64,000 bases of DNA from JAFGAS01 sp963809875 (GCA_963809875.1 CAWELC010000009.1:1-64000); one strand, 5' to 3'. Shown: positions 17,234-27,153, counted from the stretch's first letter. The notes: generated by a model from the letters alone, not told the origin. Numbers and translations: made by a program.

Positions 17234-18334
17234 ATGGTAATTCCGGTGCAGCGTCCCTTTCTGGGAGAAGAAGAATCCAATGCGGTCACACAGGTATTTA
17301 AAACTCGTTGGCTTGGGTCGGGAACCAGGGTGGAGGAATTTGAAAGCGCCCTCCAGGAAATCATCGGCGTCCAAAACGTCATTACGGTCAATAACGGAAC
17401 TTCGGCGCTCCACCTCGCCCTCGATGTCATCCTTAAGCCCGGAGACCAGGTAATCGTCCCGTCGCTCACGTATGTCGCAACGATCCAGCCGATAATTCAG
17501 GCGGGGGCGGTCCCGATCTTTGCGGAAATCCGGGAAGACACCCTCAATCTGGACCCGGAAGACGTATCGGCGCGCATTACGCCGAGGACCCGGGCACTGC
17601 TTCCGGTCCATTTCGGCGGCCTCGCATGCGATATGGACGCATTGCAGGACGTAATCGGTGCTTCGGGTGAAAAGATCTGGATAGTCGACGATGCCGCGCA
17701 CGCCTTTGGCTCGTCATATAAGGGCAGAAAAGTCGGGACACTGGGCGACCTTTGCTGCTTCAGTTTTGACCCGATAAAGAATATCACCTGTATAGATGGC
17801 GGCGCGATCGCCACTTCACATACGGAGTTGGCCGATCTTATGAGAAAAAAACGCGTTCTCGGCGTTGACCAGTCATCGGGACGGTACGAGGTAACGGGAA
17901 CCGGATACCGCTACCATCTCAGTGACGTCAATGCGGCAATAGGACTCGTACAGCTCACAAGAATGAACGATTTCAAGAAACGAAAACAGCAAATAGTGGA
18001 AAGGTACGACGAAGCGTTCGATATTCTGGAAAAGAAAGACTTCCTGCGGTTGATCCTCCACAGCGGCGAGACCTTTCCCTTCTTTTACGTCGTGCGCATC
18101 AGTAACGGCAAGCGAGATGAGTTCAGATCTTTCCTCGGCGATCGAGGAGTTGCGACCGGTCTGCATTACTACCCGAATCATCTCCACGGCTTCTTCGGAT
18201 CCAGGACGTCTCTTCCGACTACGGAACGGGTATACCGGGAACTGGTTACACTGCCCCTCTACTACGAGATGAGCGATGCCGACATCGAGCGCGTCATCGC
18301 GGCGACGTACGCCTTTTTTGGGCAAAAACGATGA
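17234..18334 (+). CDS. DegT/DnrJ/EryC1-family PLP aminotransferase
   Basis: These enzymes transaminate nucleotide-linked keto-sugars to amino-sugars. The 366-residue protein is complete, with GTSALHLAL (cofactor phosphate region), VDDAAHAFGSSYKG and the PLP lysine in SFDPIKNITCIDGG (about residue 185). Start ATG 17234 matches the family; a TTG 24 bases upstream is the alternative. It overlaps the acyltransferase gene by 4 bases (ATGA). Pairing with a PglD-type transferase predicts synthesis of an N-acylated amino-sugar for a surface glycan. Confidence 0.85.
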   Translation: MVIPVQRPFLGEEESNAVTQVFKTRWLGSGTRVEEFESALQEIIGVQNVITVNNGTSALHLALDVILKPGDQVIVPSLTYVATIQPIIQAGAVPIFAEIREDTLNLDPEDVSARITPRTRALLPVHFGGLACDMDALQDVIGASGEKIWIVDDAAHAFGSSYKGRKVGTLGDLCCFSFDPIKNITCIDGGAIATSHTELADLMRKKRVLGVDQSSGRYEVTGTGYRYHLSDVNAAIGLVQLTRMNDFKKRKQQIVERYDEAFDILEKKDFLRLILHSGETFPFFYVVRISNGKRDEFRSFLGDRGVATGLHYYPNHLHGFFGSRTSLPTTERVYRELVTLPLYYEMSDADIERVIAATYAFFGQKR

Positions 18335-18975
18335 ACAACGTGGTCATACTCGGAACCGGGAGCTTTTCGGCCGAGCTTTGCTCCATTATTGAGGAGATCG
18401 ACGATTATACCGTCGTCGGATTCGTCGACAATTGGGACAGGGACCGGATGCCGTCGACGCTTGAGGGTCGGCCCGTCTACTGGATCGACGAGATCGGGAC
18501 TCTTCCCGGCGACGTCTGTTTCATCGGCGGTCTTTCGACAACTTTTAGAAGTCGGTTCATACATCAAATAAAGGAAGGACTCCCCCGGTCATCGTTTGCC
18601 ACCATCATCCACCCGACGGCACATCTATCCGTCCCTTCCCGCGTGGACGAAGGCACGTTCATCGGCGTGGGGACTATTGTCGGAAGCCACACGCGTCTGG
18701 GCGGACACGTGCTTGTCAATCGGGGCGTTCTCATCGGGCATCATACGGAAATCGGCGACTATGTGACGATCAATCCGGGCGCCAATATCGCCGGCAAGAT
18801 ATCAGTCGGCAATCACACCTATATCGGAATGGGCGCCGTGATTATCGACCAGCTGAAGATCGGAAACCACGTCGTCGTCGGTGCCGGGGCGGTCGTCACC
18901 AACGACGTCCCTGATAATGTAATGGTGGTAGGTGTCCCGGCACGAATAGTCAAAGAAAACATCGAAGGCAAATAG
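18331..18975 (+). CDS. PglD/NeuD-like sugar N- or O-acyltransferase
   Basis: The 214-residue product has an N-terminal nucleotide-sugar-binding Rossmann-like part (VVILGTGSFSAE) and a C-terminal left-handed beta-helix of hexapeptide repeats (about residues 95-205: VGTIVGSHTRLGG, NRGVLIGHHTEIGD, NPGANIAG, GVPARIV). The His in GHHTEIGD is the expected catalytic base. Relatives acetylate UDP-4-amino-sugars using acetyl-CoA. The acyl donor may be different here, because the next gene encodes a CoA-ester-producing enzyme family. Confidence 0.85.
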   Translation: MNNVVILGTGSFSAELCSIIEEIDDYTVVGFVDNWDRDRMPSTLEGRPVYWIDEIGTLPGDVCFIGGLSTTFRSRFIHQIKEGLPRSSFATIIHPTAHLSVPSRVDEGTFIGVGTIVGSHTRLGGHVLVNRGVLIGHHTEIGDYVTINPGANIAGKISVGNHTYIGMGAVIIDQLKIGNHVVVGAGAVVTNDVPDNVMVVGVPARIVKENIEGK

Positions 18976-18995
18976 AATTTGGAGGCGCCATTAGT

Positions 18996-19853
18996 TTGGA
19001 TAGTCGAGGCAAGCTTCAAAGACGGAACATGGAGACTATTGTCAATCTCACCCCGACCGGATTGATCCCGACAAAAGAAACATCCCCACACGTTCCCATT
19101 ACACCTGAAGAAATCATCAACGATGTGGTGCGCTGTCACGCCGTCGGCATAACGGCGGTCCATATCCATGCGCGGCAACAGGACGGCGCTCCGACCCACC
19201 GGAAAGAAGTCTACGCCGGGATAATCTCGGGAATACGGGAAAGGGTGCCCGATCTTGTCATCTGTGTTTCCACCAGCGGAAGAAAATTTCCCGAATTCGA
19301 AAAGCGCTCGGACGTCCTGGATCTTCGCGATGATACAAAACCGGACATGGCGTCCCTTCTTCTCGGCTCGGTCGATTTTAAACAGGGGACCAGCCTTAAT
19401 CCGCCCGAGACAGTCATACGGCTTATCGAGAAAATGAATGAGAAGGGGATAAAGCCCGAGCTGGAAGTATTCGATATCGGTATGGTGAACCTCGCCCGAT
19501 ACCTGATCGAGAAGGGGCTCCTCGTTGGGCCGTACTATTTCAACGTTATCCTGGGCAACCTGACCTCAGCCGGCTTGAACCTGCACCACCTTGCGGCTAT
19601 TCTGCAGGACCTGCCGGATGACTCCTATTGGTCCCTGGGGGGAATCGGGGCCAATCAGCTGCGGGCGCACATGATCGGCATAGCGCTGGACGGCGGCGTC
19701 AGGCTGGGTATCGAGGACAACATCTGGTACGATCAAAAGAAGACCCGCCTTGCGACCAACGAGGAGCTGCTCAGCCGAATCGTCACGGTCATCAACCTGA
19801 GCGGCAAGACCGTGATGTCACCGAAAAGATTCCGAGAGCTTCTCGGGATCTGA
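18996..19853 (+). CDS. BKACE (DUF849) family beta-keto acid cleavage enzyme
   Basis: BKACE enzymes are zinc-dependent and convert a beta-keto acid plus acetyl-CoA into acetoacetate and a new acyl-CoA. The roughly 285-residue protein shows the family N-terminus NLTPTGLIPTKE and VPITPEEI, the metal-binding HIHAR (about residue 50), and WSLGGIGANQL and GVRLGIEDNIW near the end. GGAGG lies about 10 bases before TTG 18996, while ATG 19029 (METIVNLTPTG) fits family length better. Its position inside an amino-sugar cluster is unusual for the family, which is best known from lysine and carnitine catabolism. Confidence 0.82.
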   Translation: MDSRGKLQRRNMETIVNLTPTGLIPTKETSPHVPITPEEIINDVVRCHAVGITAVHIHARQQDGAPTHRKEVYAGIISGIRERVPDLVICVSTSGRKFPEFEKRSDVLDLRDDTKPDMASLLLGSVDFKQGTSLNPPETVIRLIEKMNEKGIKPELEVFDIGMVNLARYLIEKGLLVGPYYFNVILGNLTSAGLNLHHLAAILQDLPDDSYWSLGGIGANQLRAHMIGIALDGGVRLGIEDNIWYDQKKTRLATNEELLSRIVTVINLSGKTVMSPKRFRELLGI

Positions 19854-19943
19854 AGGCCATTTGGCTCGATGAGCTCCCGAACGCATGTTCGGCGAAGGCT
19901 CCCCCGTTTCACCCTCGAGATCCCATCGAAAGGACGAGACGAG

Positions 19944-20780
19944 ATGAAACACGTTCTCGTGATCATTCCCGCGTATAATGCGGCCGAGTTTATCACGGAG
20001 ACCCTGGAAGGCATAAGAAGACAGCAGGGAGATTTCATTACGCACGTGGTTGTGTGCGATGACGTATCAACCGATACCACCTGCAAGGCGGTGGAGATGT
20101 ACCAAAAGGCAAACAGAGATTTGAATCTTCACCTGATTCGTCGCTCACGGAATTCCGGCTACCCCGCCGCACCGCGCAACCAGGCGGTGGAGTATGCCAT
20201 AAAGGCGTCAATCCCGTTCGATTACCTGGCCTGCTGCGATGACGACGACGTATGGTTGCCCCACAAACTGCGCGGGCAGCTGGATCTGTTCAGCGGAGAT
20301 CCGTCTCTCGGTCTTGTCTATTCCCGCGGAGTTATTATCAGGAACGAAGATACGGACTCTATCGTCCGCCGCAGGCTGGTGGATAATTTCTGGAAGCTGA
20401 TGCTCTTCTTCCATATAACCGTTTCGTCGGTCCTGATAAGCAGACCCATCGCTGAAAGATTTGCGCCGCTGTTCGATGAAGACCCGGCGCTCAGAGGGTG
20501 TAGCGACGCCGTATGCTGGGCCACAATGCTCTCTGCCGGCGTTCGAGTGGGAGCCACCGATACGGTCGACCTGATATATCGAGTTCACAAAGGCTCGCTA
20601 TCGACAAGAACTTACCGGCACAGGCGCGGACTTCAGGACTACCTTTACCGTACAATCCGCAGAAGAACGGGCAGATCCGCCCCCCTGTTGTTTTCGTGTA
20701 TGCTTTTAAAGCTGATAAGATATTCAGGATTCGCCGAAAAAATGGAAGGCAGTATCTCCCGACGCACCCGACCCGCTTGA
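19944..20780 (+). CDS. Family 2 glycosyltransferase
   Basis: The 278-residue GT-A type transferase begins MKHVLVIIPAYNAAEFI, the usual nucleotide-sugar-binding start. It has VVCDDVSTD (first acidic motif), LACCDDDDVWLP (the DxD-type metal site) and a C-terminal basic stretch. Start ATG 19944 is used; a longer frame to 19869 overlaps no family sequence. It presumably transfers the sugar made by the preceding genes to a glycan or lipid carrier. It converges on the CoA-ligase gene with only 6 bases between stop codons. Confidence 0.82.
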   Translation: MKHVLVIIPAYNAAEFITETLEGIRRQQGDFITHVVVCDDVSTDTTCKAVEMYQKANRDLNLHLIRRSRNSGYPAAPRNQAVEYAIKASIPFDYLACCDDDDVWLPHKLRGQLDLFSGDPSLGLVYSRGVIIRNEDTDSIVRRRLVDNFWKLMLFFHITVSSVLISRPIAERFAPLFDEDPALRGCSDAVCWATMLSAGVRVGATDTVDLIYRVHKGSLSTRTYRHRRGLQDYLYRTIRRRTGRSAPLLFSCMLLKLIRYSGFAEKMEGSISRRTRPA

Positions 20781-20786
20781 TCCACA

Positions 20787-22210
20787 CTACTTTCCCGTTG
20801 CGCCGTACCGGGCCAGATGCCGCGCCGCCGCCGCGGCCGCCTCGATCGTCGGGTGGGTGGAGACGCCCCTCTCATTGAGATAGATAAGCGACCTCAGCCA
20901 CTCGTCGCCGGAGTAGTAGAGCGGGAGCACCACCATGAACATCTTCCTGGTCGCGGCGGCAACCTTGACCGTCGCGTCCAGAAGGTACTGGTTATAGCCC
21001 TCCTCTGAAGAGGTGGGCGAACTCGATCTGGTGCTGGTAGATGATCATATCGGTCTCGGGATCGTCGTCTATGATCGCGAACATCTTCTCGAAGACGCCG
21101 GGCAGCCCCCCCACCAGTGAAAAATCGACGGGGTTTATGAAGCCGGTACCCTCTGAAGGTATAATGGAGGAAAGCTTCTCCTGCGTCCGCTGCGAAAACG
21201 GCGCCACCACCAGCCCCATGCCGGGCAGGACGTCGGCCGCGACGACCCCCTCGCCCCCACCCCGGTTGACCAGCGCGATCCGGCGTCCCACGGTCGCCGC
21301 GCCGCTTGGTAAAGGCGGAGACGGTGCCGACCAGCTCCTCGAAGGTCGAGACGCGGATTGCCCCCGCCTGGCGCAGGGCCGCGTCCCAGAGGCGGGCCGC
21401 TGCCGGCCATGATGCCGGTGTGGGACGAGGCCGCCTTTGCCCCCGCCTCGCTCATCCCCACCTTGAGGACGATGATCGGCTTTTCGGCCGAGCCGCGTTT
21501 GACCAGCGACATGAAGCGGCCCGCGTCCGCCGACCCCTCGAGGTAGACGGCGATGACCTCGACGGCGGGATCTGCGATCATATGTTCCAGGAAATCCTCG
21601 ACCGAGAGATCGACCGTATTGCCCAGGCTCACGGCCTTATTGACCCGGTACGCGTAGTGCGCGCCGCACCAGATAAGCGCCTGGGTCGTGCCGCCGCTCT
21701 GGGAGACCATCCCGACGCTACCCACGCCCTTGGGGAAGATGCCGGGGGGAAAGGCCAGGCCCACGGCCGGGGAATAGACGCCCAGGCAGTTGGGTCCGAT
21801 GACGCGCACGCCCGTCTCTCTCGACGCCTGCCTCAGCTCGGCTTCCAGCGCCCTCCCTTCATCGGTTTCCAGGTCGCCGAATCCGGAGGAGAAGACGTGG
21901 GCCGCCGTAACACCTTTTCGCGCGAGACGGCGCACGGTATCCGGCACCTCGCGGGACGGCACGCAGAGGATGGCGTACTCGATGCCCGATGGAAGCTTCT
22001 CGATCGAATCGACCGTGTCGTACCCCATACCGCCCCCCCCGTCGGTGGAGACGACGAAGATCTTCCCGGAGTAGCCCTGGTTGACGAGGGCCGAGAGGAA
22101 CATGGAACCGCCCTTGGCAGGATTCGTCTTGCCCACCACGGCGATCTTTTGGGGCAAAAAAACCGATCTCCAGAAGGAGTCGGAAAGCGGCGTGTTGTTG
22201 TCACGATCAT
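20787..22210 (-). CDS. NDP-forming acyl-CoA ligase, alpha-subunit type (frame broken)
   Basis: It resembles the CoA-binding plus ligase domains of acetate/acyl-CoA ligases (ADP-forming), which make ATP from acyl-CoA. About 460 residues after joining frames: a Rossmann CoA-binding domain (KIAVVGKTNPAKGG), RVIGPNCLGVYSP, GMVSQSGGTTQ, SLGNTVDLSVEDFLEH and the phospho-histidine segment AASSHTGIMAG. No ATP-grasp (beta) domain is present, so a partner subunit must be elsewhere. One-base surpluses near 21020, 21287 and 21402 and one near the N-terminus break the frame; the start is uncertain (ATG 22210 or TTG 22157). The gene ends with TAG at 20787-20789. Confidence 0.8.
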
Positions 22211-22405
22211 CTCCGTCGGCTTAGGCCTGATGAGTGCCTCCTCGGCGCTCTGCTATCGTCCGATTTCTCACCGCGGGTCAACACCACTCGCCGGATAGGG
22301 CCTACGGGGCGCGAAAAGTTACGGTATCACCTGTCCCTGTTTTGTCAAGTCTTTTCTTCCGGGACCAACAATTTGCCCCAAAAGTATGATATATTAACAA
22401 AATAT

Positions 22406-22434
22406 TTGACAAATCATCGCGTTAACGATATACA
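22406..22434 (+). promoter_or_regulatory. Strong sigma-70-like promoter of the peptide-transporter operon
   Basis: TTGACA (22406-22411) and TATACA (22429-22434) are separated by exactly 17 bases in an AT-rich pocket of an otherwise GC-rich region. It leaves a leader of about 155 bases before ATG 22595. The remainder of the gap 22211-22594 holds no gene. Confidence 0.65.
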
Positions 22435-22594
22435 TTATACACGTCTTCTTTTCAGTGAGGGGAAGGGCTTTGTCAGAAGATGAGAAGGGAAGGTATTGCC
22501 TAATCAAAGACTGCTCATTTTGCCCGCCACACCAAGCGTCGCTTTTCTCGTGTGTATGTCTTTCCCATAAAAAGTACCAAGTAATGGAGGATTT

Positions 22595-24172
22595 ATGAAA
22601 TCAAGGAAATTACTCTATGGGACGTTGATTCTCGTGCTGGCCGTCGGGCTTGTCTTCGCCGTTGGGTGCAGCAAGAAACCGGCGACTTCCGGCGAAGGCG
22701 GCGCCGGAGGGGTGATCATTATCGGCACGACCGAGAAGTATACCCAGCTTGATCCCGCTCAGGCCTACGATTTCTTCACGTGGGAGCTTTTCCAGAACAT
22801 CTACTACACGCTCCTCGTCTACAAGCCCGGAACGACGGAACTTGTCCCGGGGTTGGCCGCCGAGATGCCGACCGCGTCTTCGGACAACAAGGAGTGGACC
22901 TTCAAGCTCAGACCGGACCTGAAATTCTCCAACGGCACGGCCCTCACCGCGGAAACGGTCAAGTACGAGATCGATCGGGTTATCACCACCAAGTCCGATC
23001 CCTCGTGGCTCGTGGATGACTTCGTGGACCACGTGGAAGTGATCGATCCCGTGACCGTCAAGTTCGTGCTCAAGCAGCCGGTCGCCTACTTCCCGTCCCT
23101 CGTGGCCACACCGCCCTACGCGACGATCGATCCGGCCGTCTACCCCGCGGACAAGACCATCTCCGACCCCACCGCGTTCAACACGACAGGCCCGTACATG
23201 GTCGAGAAGTTCGTCCGGGACGTGGAGATCGTGCTCGTAAAGAATCCGAATTACTACGGCGACCCCGCCCTTAACGACAAGGTCATCATCAAGTTCTATA
23301 AGGACGCCACCACGCTTCGGCTTGCGGTGGAAAAGGGCGAGATCGACGTCGCCTGGAAGGCCCTCAATCCTACCGACATCAAGGATCTCAAGGCCAATCC
23401 GAATCTGAAGGTCGTCGAAGCATCCGGCGCCCAGATCAGGTACCTCTGCTTCGTCTGCAATGGCGACCCCTTCAAGGAGAAGATCCTCAGGGAAGCGGTG
23501 GCCGCCGCCATCGACCGCACCTCCATCGTGGATAAGATCTTCCTCGGCACGGTGGAGCCCCTCTACTCGATGGTCCCCATCGGGATGTGGAGCCACAAGG
23601 ATTCCTTCAAGGAAGTGTACGGTGAGTACAAAATCGAGAAGGCCAAAGAGCTCCTCAAGGGCCTCGGCTATGACGAGACCAAGCCCTTTACCTTCGAGCT
23701 CTGGTACACCCCGACGCACTATGGCGATACCGAGGCCGACGTGGCACTGCTGCTCAAGCAGGGACTCGAGGCCACCGGCGTCATGAAAGTCGAGCTCAAG
23801 AGCGCCGAATGGGGCACCTACAACGACAACTTCGATAAGGGTAACATGAGCGCGTTCCTCCTCGGCTGGTATCCCGACTACATCGACCCGGACGACTACA
23901 CGTCGGTCTTCGCCCTTTCGACCGCGTCCGACAGCATGGGGATCTTCTACAAAGACGCCAAGATGGATGAGCTCCTTCTGAAGGCCCAGGTCACCACCAA
24001 GCAGAGCGACCGGGCAAAGATCTACGAAGAAGTTCAGGACTACTGGGCGGCAGAGGTCCCGACCTGCCCGATCTTCCAGGGCAAGCTGTTCCTCGTAACG
24101 CAGCCTTACATCGAGGGGATTACCGTCGGTGCGACCATGATCTTCAACTACGACGTCGTTTACCGAAAATAA
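22595..24172 (+). CDS. Peptide/solute ABC transporter substrate-binding lipoprotein (family 5)
   Basis: The 525-residue product is an SBP_bac_5 protein. It has a lipobox (VFAVGC, Cys25), an N-terminal lobe beginning GTTEKYTQLDPAQAYD, and the typical NGTALTAETVKYEIDRV and FNTTGPYMVEKF signatures. It would capture di- or oligopeptides (or another ligand of this broad family) in the periplasm for the permeases encoded downstream. GGAGG precedes the ATG. A hairpin with a T-tract follows the stop and probably keeps expression of this gene above that of the permeases. Confidence 0.9.
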   Translation: MKSRKLLYGTLILVLAVGLVFAVGCSKKPATSGEGGAGGVIIIGTTEKYTQLDPAQAYDFFTWELFQNIYYTLLVYKPGTTELVPGLAAEMPTASSDNKEWTFKLRPDLKFSNGTALTAETVKYEIDRVITTKSDPSWLVDDFVDHVEVIDPVTVKFVLKQPVAYFPSLVATPPYATIDPAVYPADKTISDPTAFNTTGPYMVEKFVRDVEIVLVKNPNYYGDPALNDKVIIKFYKDATTLRLAVEKGEIDVAWKALNPTDIKDLKANPNLKVVEASGAQIRYLCFVCNGDPFKEKILREAVAAAIDRTSIVDKIFLGTVEPLYSMVPIGMWSHKDSFKEVYGEYKIEKAKELLKGLGYDETKPFTFELWYTPTHYGDTEADVALLLKQGLEATGVMKVELKSAEWGTYNDNFDKGNMSAFLLGWYPDYIDPDDYTSVFALSTASDSMGIFYKDAKMDELLLKAQVTTKQSDRAKIYEEVQDYWAAEVPTCPIFQGKLFLVTQPYIEGITVGATMIFNYDVVYRK

Positions 24173-24190
24173 CGGAAACATGAACTGTGT

Positions 24191-24222
24191 GGGGGGAAAG
24201 ACGTATCCTTTCCCCCCTTTTT
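24191..24222 (+). terminator. Intra-operon terminator between binding protein and permeases
   Basis: Perfect 10-bp arms GGGGGGAAAG (24191-24200) and CTTTCCCCCC (24208-24217) around a 7-base loop are followed at once by TTTTT. It lies 18 bases after the binding-protein stop and 20 bases before the first permease. It probably attenuates transcription or protects the upstream mRNA. Confidence 0.8.
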
Positions 24223-24241
24223 CATCTGAGCGGTTTTCCCT

Positions 24242-25267
24242 ATGCGCGCGCTTCTCTCGTACATACTGACACGGATCCTCCTGACGATCCCCATGATCTT
24301 CATTCTGTTGACCCTCGTCTTTTTCATCATCCGCGTCATGCCCGGAGACCCCGTCAAGTCGATGCTGGGGGCACATGCCCCCAAGGAGACGATGGACGAG
24401 GTCCGGCATCAGCTCGGGCTTGATAAACCGATCATCGATTTCTCCACGAACAACCAGTTCGTAGATTATATGTCCGCCTTCTTTCACGGCGATTTGGGTC
24501 AATCCCTGTGGTACAGGGTGCCCGTTACCGAGAAGATCGCCCAATATTTTCCGGCCACCCTCGAGCTTTCCTTCTTTGCCCTCCTGTTTGCGGTCGTGCT
24601 CGGCGTCGCGACGGGGGCATTTGCCGCCCATAAGAGAAAGAGCGCGGCCGATTATTCGATACGCCTCTTCGGCATCACGAGCTATTCCATTCCGGTCTTC
24701 TGGCTCGGCCTGATGCTCCAGATGATCTTTGGTGTCGCCTTCGACTGGTTTCCCATCGCCGGCAGGATAAGCGCGCGGGTATCCCCCCAGGTAATCACGG
24801 GCCTGTACGTTATTGACGGAATAATCACCCTCAACTTCGAGCAGGTGGCCAGCGCGGTGTGGCACCTGGTTCTTCCCGCGACGGCGCTGGGGCTCATCCT
24901 CTGCGGGATCTTCATTCGGCTCACCCGCGCCAATATGCTGGACGTCCTCAAGCAGGATTATGTCCTGGCGGCCAATGCCCGGGGAATCCCCAGTCGGAGG
25001 GTCGTCTATAAACACGCCCTCAAGAACGCCTTCGTCCCGATCCTCACGATGATGGGACTCGAGTTTGCCTACCTCATGTCGGGTGCGGTCCTGACCGAGA
25101 CGACCTTCTCGTGGCCGGGCATGGGCAGCTTCCTGGTGGAATCGGTAAATTATCGGGATTTTCCCGCCCTGCAGGGGACAATTATCTTCATCGCCCTTCT
25201 GGTGATGGGGATATCGCTTGTCGTGGATATTCTGTACGCGATCATCGATCCGCGGGTACGGTACTGA
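24242..25267 (+). CDS. dppB: Peptide ABC transporter permease, DppB type
   Basis: The 341-residue inner-membrane protein has the DppB/OppB layout: an N-terminal helix, MPGDPVKSMLG, a large periplasmic loop, then a bundle of helices. The cytoplasmic EAA-like loop ANARGIPSRRVVYKHALKNA (about residues 240-260) docks on the ATPases. It forms a heterodimeric channel with the next gene product, which starts 1 base after this stop. Confidence 0.9.
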   Translation: MRALLSYILTRILLTIPMIFILLTLVFFIIRVMPGDPVKSMLGAHAPKETMDEVRHQLGLDKPIIDFSTNNQFVDYMSAFFHGDLGQSLWYRVPVTEKIAQYFPATLELSFFALLFAVVLGVATGAFAAHKRKSAADYSIRLFGITSYSIPVFWLGLMLQMIFGVAFDWFPIAGRISARVSPQVITGLYVIDGIITLNFEQVASAVWHLVLPATALGLILCGIFIRLTRANMLDVLKQDYVLAANARGIPSRRVVYKHALKNAFVPILTMMGLEFAYLMSGAVLTETTFSWPGMGSFLVESVNYRDFPALQGTIIFIALLVMGISLVVDILYAIIDPRVRY

Positions 25268-25268
25268 G

Positions 25269-26180
25269 ATGGTTTCCGGTTTTCTCTCAAAGCCTTTTCG
25301 CTTTTTTATCTCCATGTCCCGGGAGCATAAGGGCGAATGGTACATAATAGTCATCGGTGCGGTGATCCTGTCCATCATCATCCTTTCGTCCATTCTTGCC
25401 GGCTTTATCGCCCCATACGGTGCGGTGACTGACGTAGCCAGCCCTTACATAAAAGAGCACAACCTTGACGTACGACCTGCCACGCCGCTTGCGCCCAACG
25501 ATACCTTTATCATGGGGACGAACGACCTGGGTTTTGACGTCTTTTCCCGGATTCTCTTCGGATCCAGAACGGTACTGCTGGTGTCGATTGCGGCCGCGAT
25601 CTTTTCGGCGCTCATGGGCATTCCGATCGGCCTTCTTTCCGGTTTTTACGGCGGGAAGACCGACCGGACGCTGTCTCTGATCATGGATTCGATCTACTCC
25701 TTCCCCGGCCTGATCCTGGCCATCGCCCTGGCGGCCATGCTGGGGCCCGGCGTCACCAATATATCGGTGGCGATCGCCGTCATATACGTCCCCACCTATT
25801 TCCGTATCGTGAGGGGGCAGGTTCTTTCCGTCAAAGAAGAGCTTTACGTGGAGGCCGCCCGCTCCATCGGCGCGGGCCCGATGACCATCATGACGAAGTA
25901 TATCTTTCCCAATGTGATTGCGTCGGTGGTGGTCATCTTTTCGCTTAATGTCGCCGATGCCATTCTGACCGAGGCGGGCCTGTCCTTCCTGGGGCTTGGA
26001 CTTCCCCCCGATCTGCCCGACTGGGGAATCGACCTCGCTAAAGGGAAAAAATTCGTTCCCAGCGGGTACTGGTGGATTATTACGTTCCCCGGTCTGATGA
26101 TCATGCTGGTGGCCCTCTCGTTTACGATGATCGGCGAGGGGCTCAATGAGGTCCTCAATCCCCGGCTCAAGGAGAAATAG
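25269..26180 (+). CDS. dppC: Peptide ABC transporter permease, DppC type
   Basis: The 303-residue partner permease has the DppC/OppC features: the N-terminal region with GTNDLGFDVFSRILFGSR, and the EAA loop EAARSIGAGPMTIMTKYIFPN. ATG 25269 is chosen because a longer frame would overlap dppB by 50 bases. The following ATPase gene starts immediately (GTG 26181). Confidence 0.9.
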   Translation: MVSGFLSKPFRFFISMSREHKGEWYIIVIGAVILSIIILSSILAGFIAPYGAVTDVASPYIKEHNLDVRPATPLAPNDTFIMGTNDLGFDVFSRILFGSRTVLLVSIAAAIFSALMGIPIGLLSGFYGGKTDRTLSLIMDSIYSFPGLILAIALAAMLGPGVTNISVAIAVIYVPTYFRIVRGQVLSVKEELYVEAARSIGAGPMTIMTKYIFPNVIASVVVIFSLNVADAILTEAGLSFLGLGLPPDLPDWGIDLAKGKKFVPSGYWWIITFPGLMIMLVALSFTMIGEGLNEVLNPRLKEK

Positions 26181-27153
26181 GTGGACGACGCGATCCTCTC
26201 TATCACGGGGCTATCGATCCATTACCCGACCTCAACGGGCGTCGTCAGGGCCGTGGACGACGTCAATTTCTCCCTGCCGCGGGGTAAGGTCGTGGGGCTG
26301 GTGGGGGAGAGCGGTTGCGGAAAGTCAACGCTGGGGCTGGCCATCCTCAAACTCATGCGACCTCCCGGCAAAATCGTATCAGGGAAGATCATCCTCGACG
26401 GAGAAAACCTCATCGACAAGGACGAGGTCCAGATGAGGAGGGTCCGCGGGCCGAAGGTATCCATGGTCTTCCAGGACCCGATGACGTCGCTCAATCCCCT
26501 CATACGGCTGGACCGGCACTTCCTCGAGACGATCCGCGCTCATGAGAAGCACGTGGGGAAGAAGGAGGCTATGGACCGGGTGGAGAAGCTCGTGGAGCTC
26601 CTGGGCGTCTCTGCTACCCGCCTCAAGGAGTTTCCCCATGAGCTGTCGGGCGGAATGCGGCAGCGGATCATGATAGGCCTCGCCCTCATCCTCCACCCGA
26701 ACCTGATCATCGCAGACGAGCCGACCAACTCGCTGGACGTGATCGTCGAGGCCCATTTTCTCGATCTCCTCAAGAGCCTTCAAAAGAAGTACAACCTGAC
26801 GATTCTCCTCATTACCCATAACATGGGGATCGTGGCCCAGCTGGCCGACCGGGTGGCCGTCATGTATGCCGGCAGGATCGTCGAGGAGGCCGACGTGATG
26901 GATCTCTTCGGCAAACCGATGCACCCCTATACCAAGGGCCTCCTTTCGTCGATCCCGAACATCGAGGTGGACCAGATGCACCTCTACACGATGCCCGGAT
27001 CCCCGCCCGACCTGACGGACCTGCCGCCGGGGTGTTCGTTTAACCCGCGCTGTCCCTAGCCGAATGGACATCTGCGTCAGGAAACTGCCGCGGGATATCA
27101 TTGCCGACGGGCGATACGTGGAATGTTTCCTCTACGGGGGGAAAGATGCCTGA
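26181..27153 (+). CDS. dppD: Peptide ABC transporter ATPase, DppD type (break near the end)
   Basis: The first of two ATPases powering the importer. Walker A GESGCGKS (about residue 40), Q-loop VFQDPMTSLNP, signature LSGGMRQRIMIGLAL, Walker B LIIADEPTNSLD and the C-terminal oligopeptide/dipeptide extension (PPGCSFNPRCP) are visible. The frame stops at TAG 27057-27059. Removing one base there continues as MDICVRKLPRD and the usual family tail to TGA 27151-27153, overlapping the next start, so I treat the early stop as an artefact. About 323 residues in full. Confidence 0.87.

Noticed and set aside
22610..25393. A 927-residue open frame on the minus strand opposite the binding protein and DppB.
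   Set aside because: It is antisense to two clear transporter genes, has no ribosome-binding site or recognisable family, and is the kind of open frame GC-rich codon bias produces by chance.
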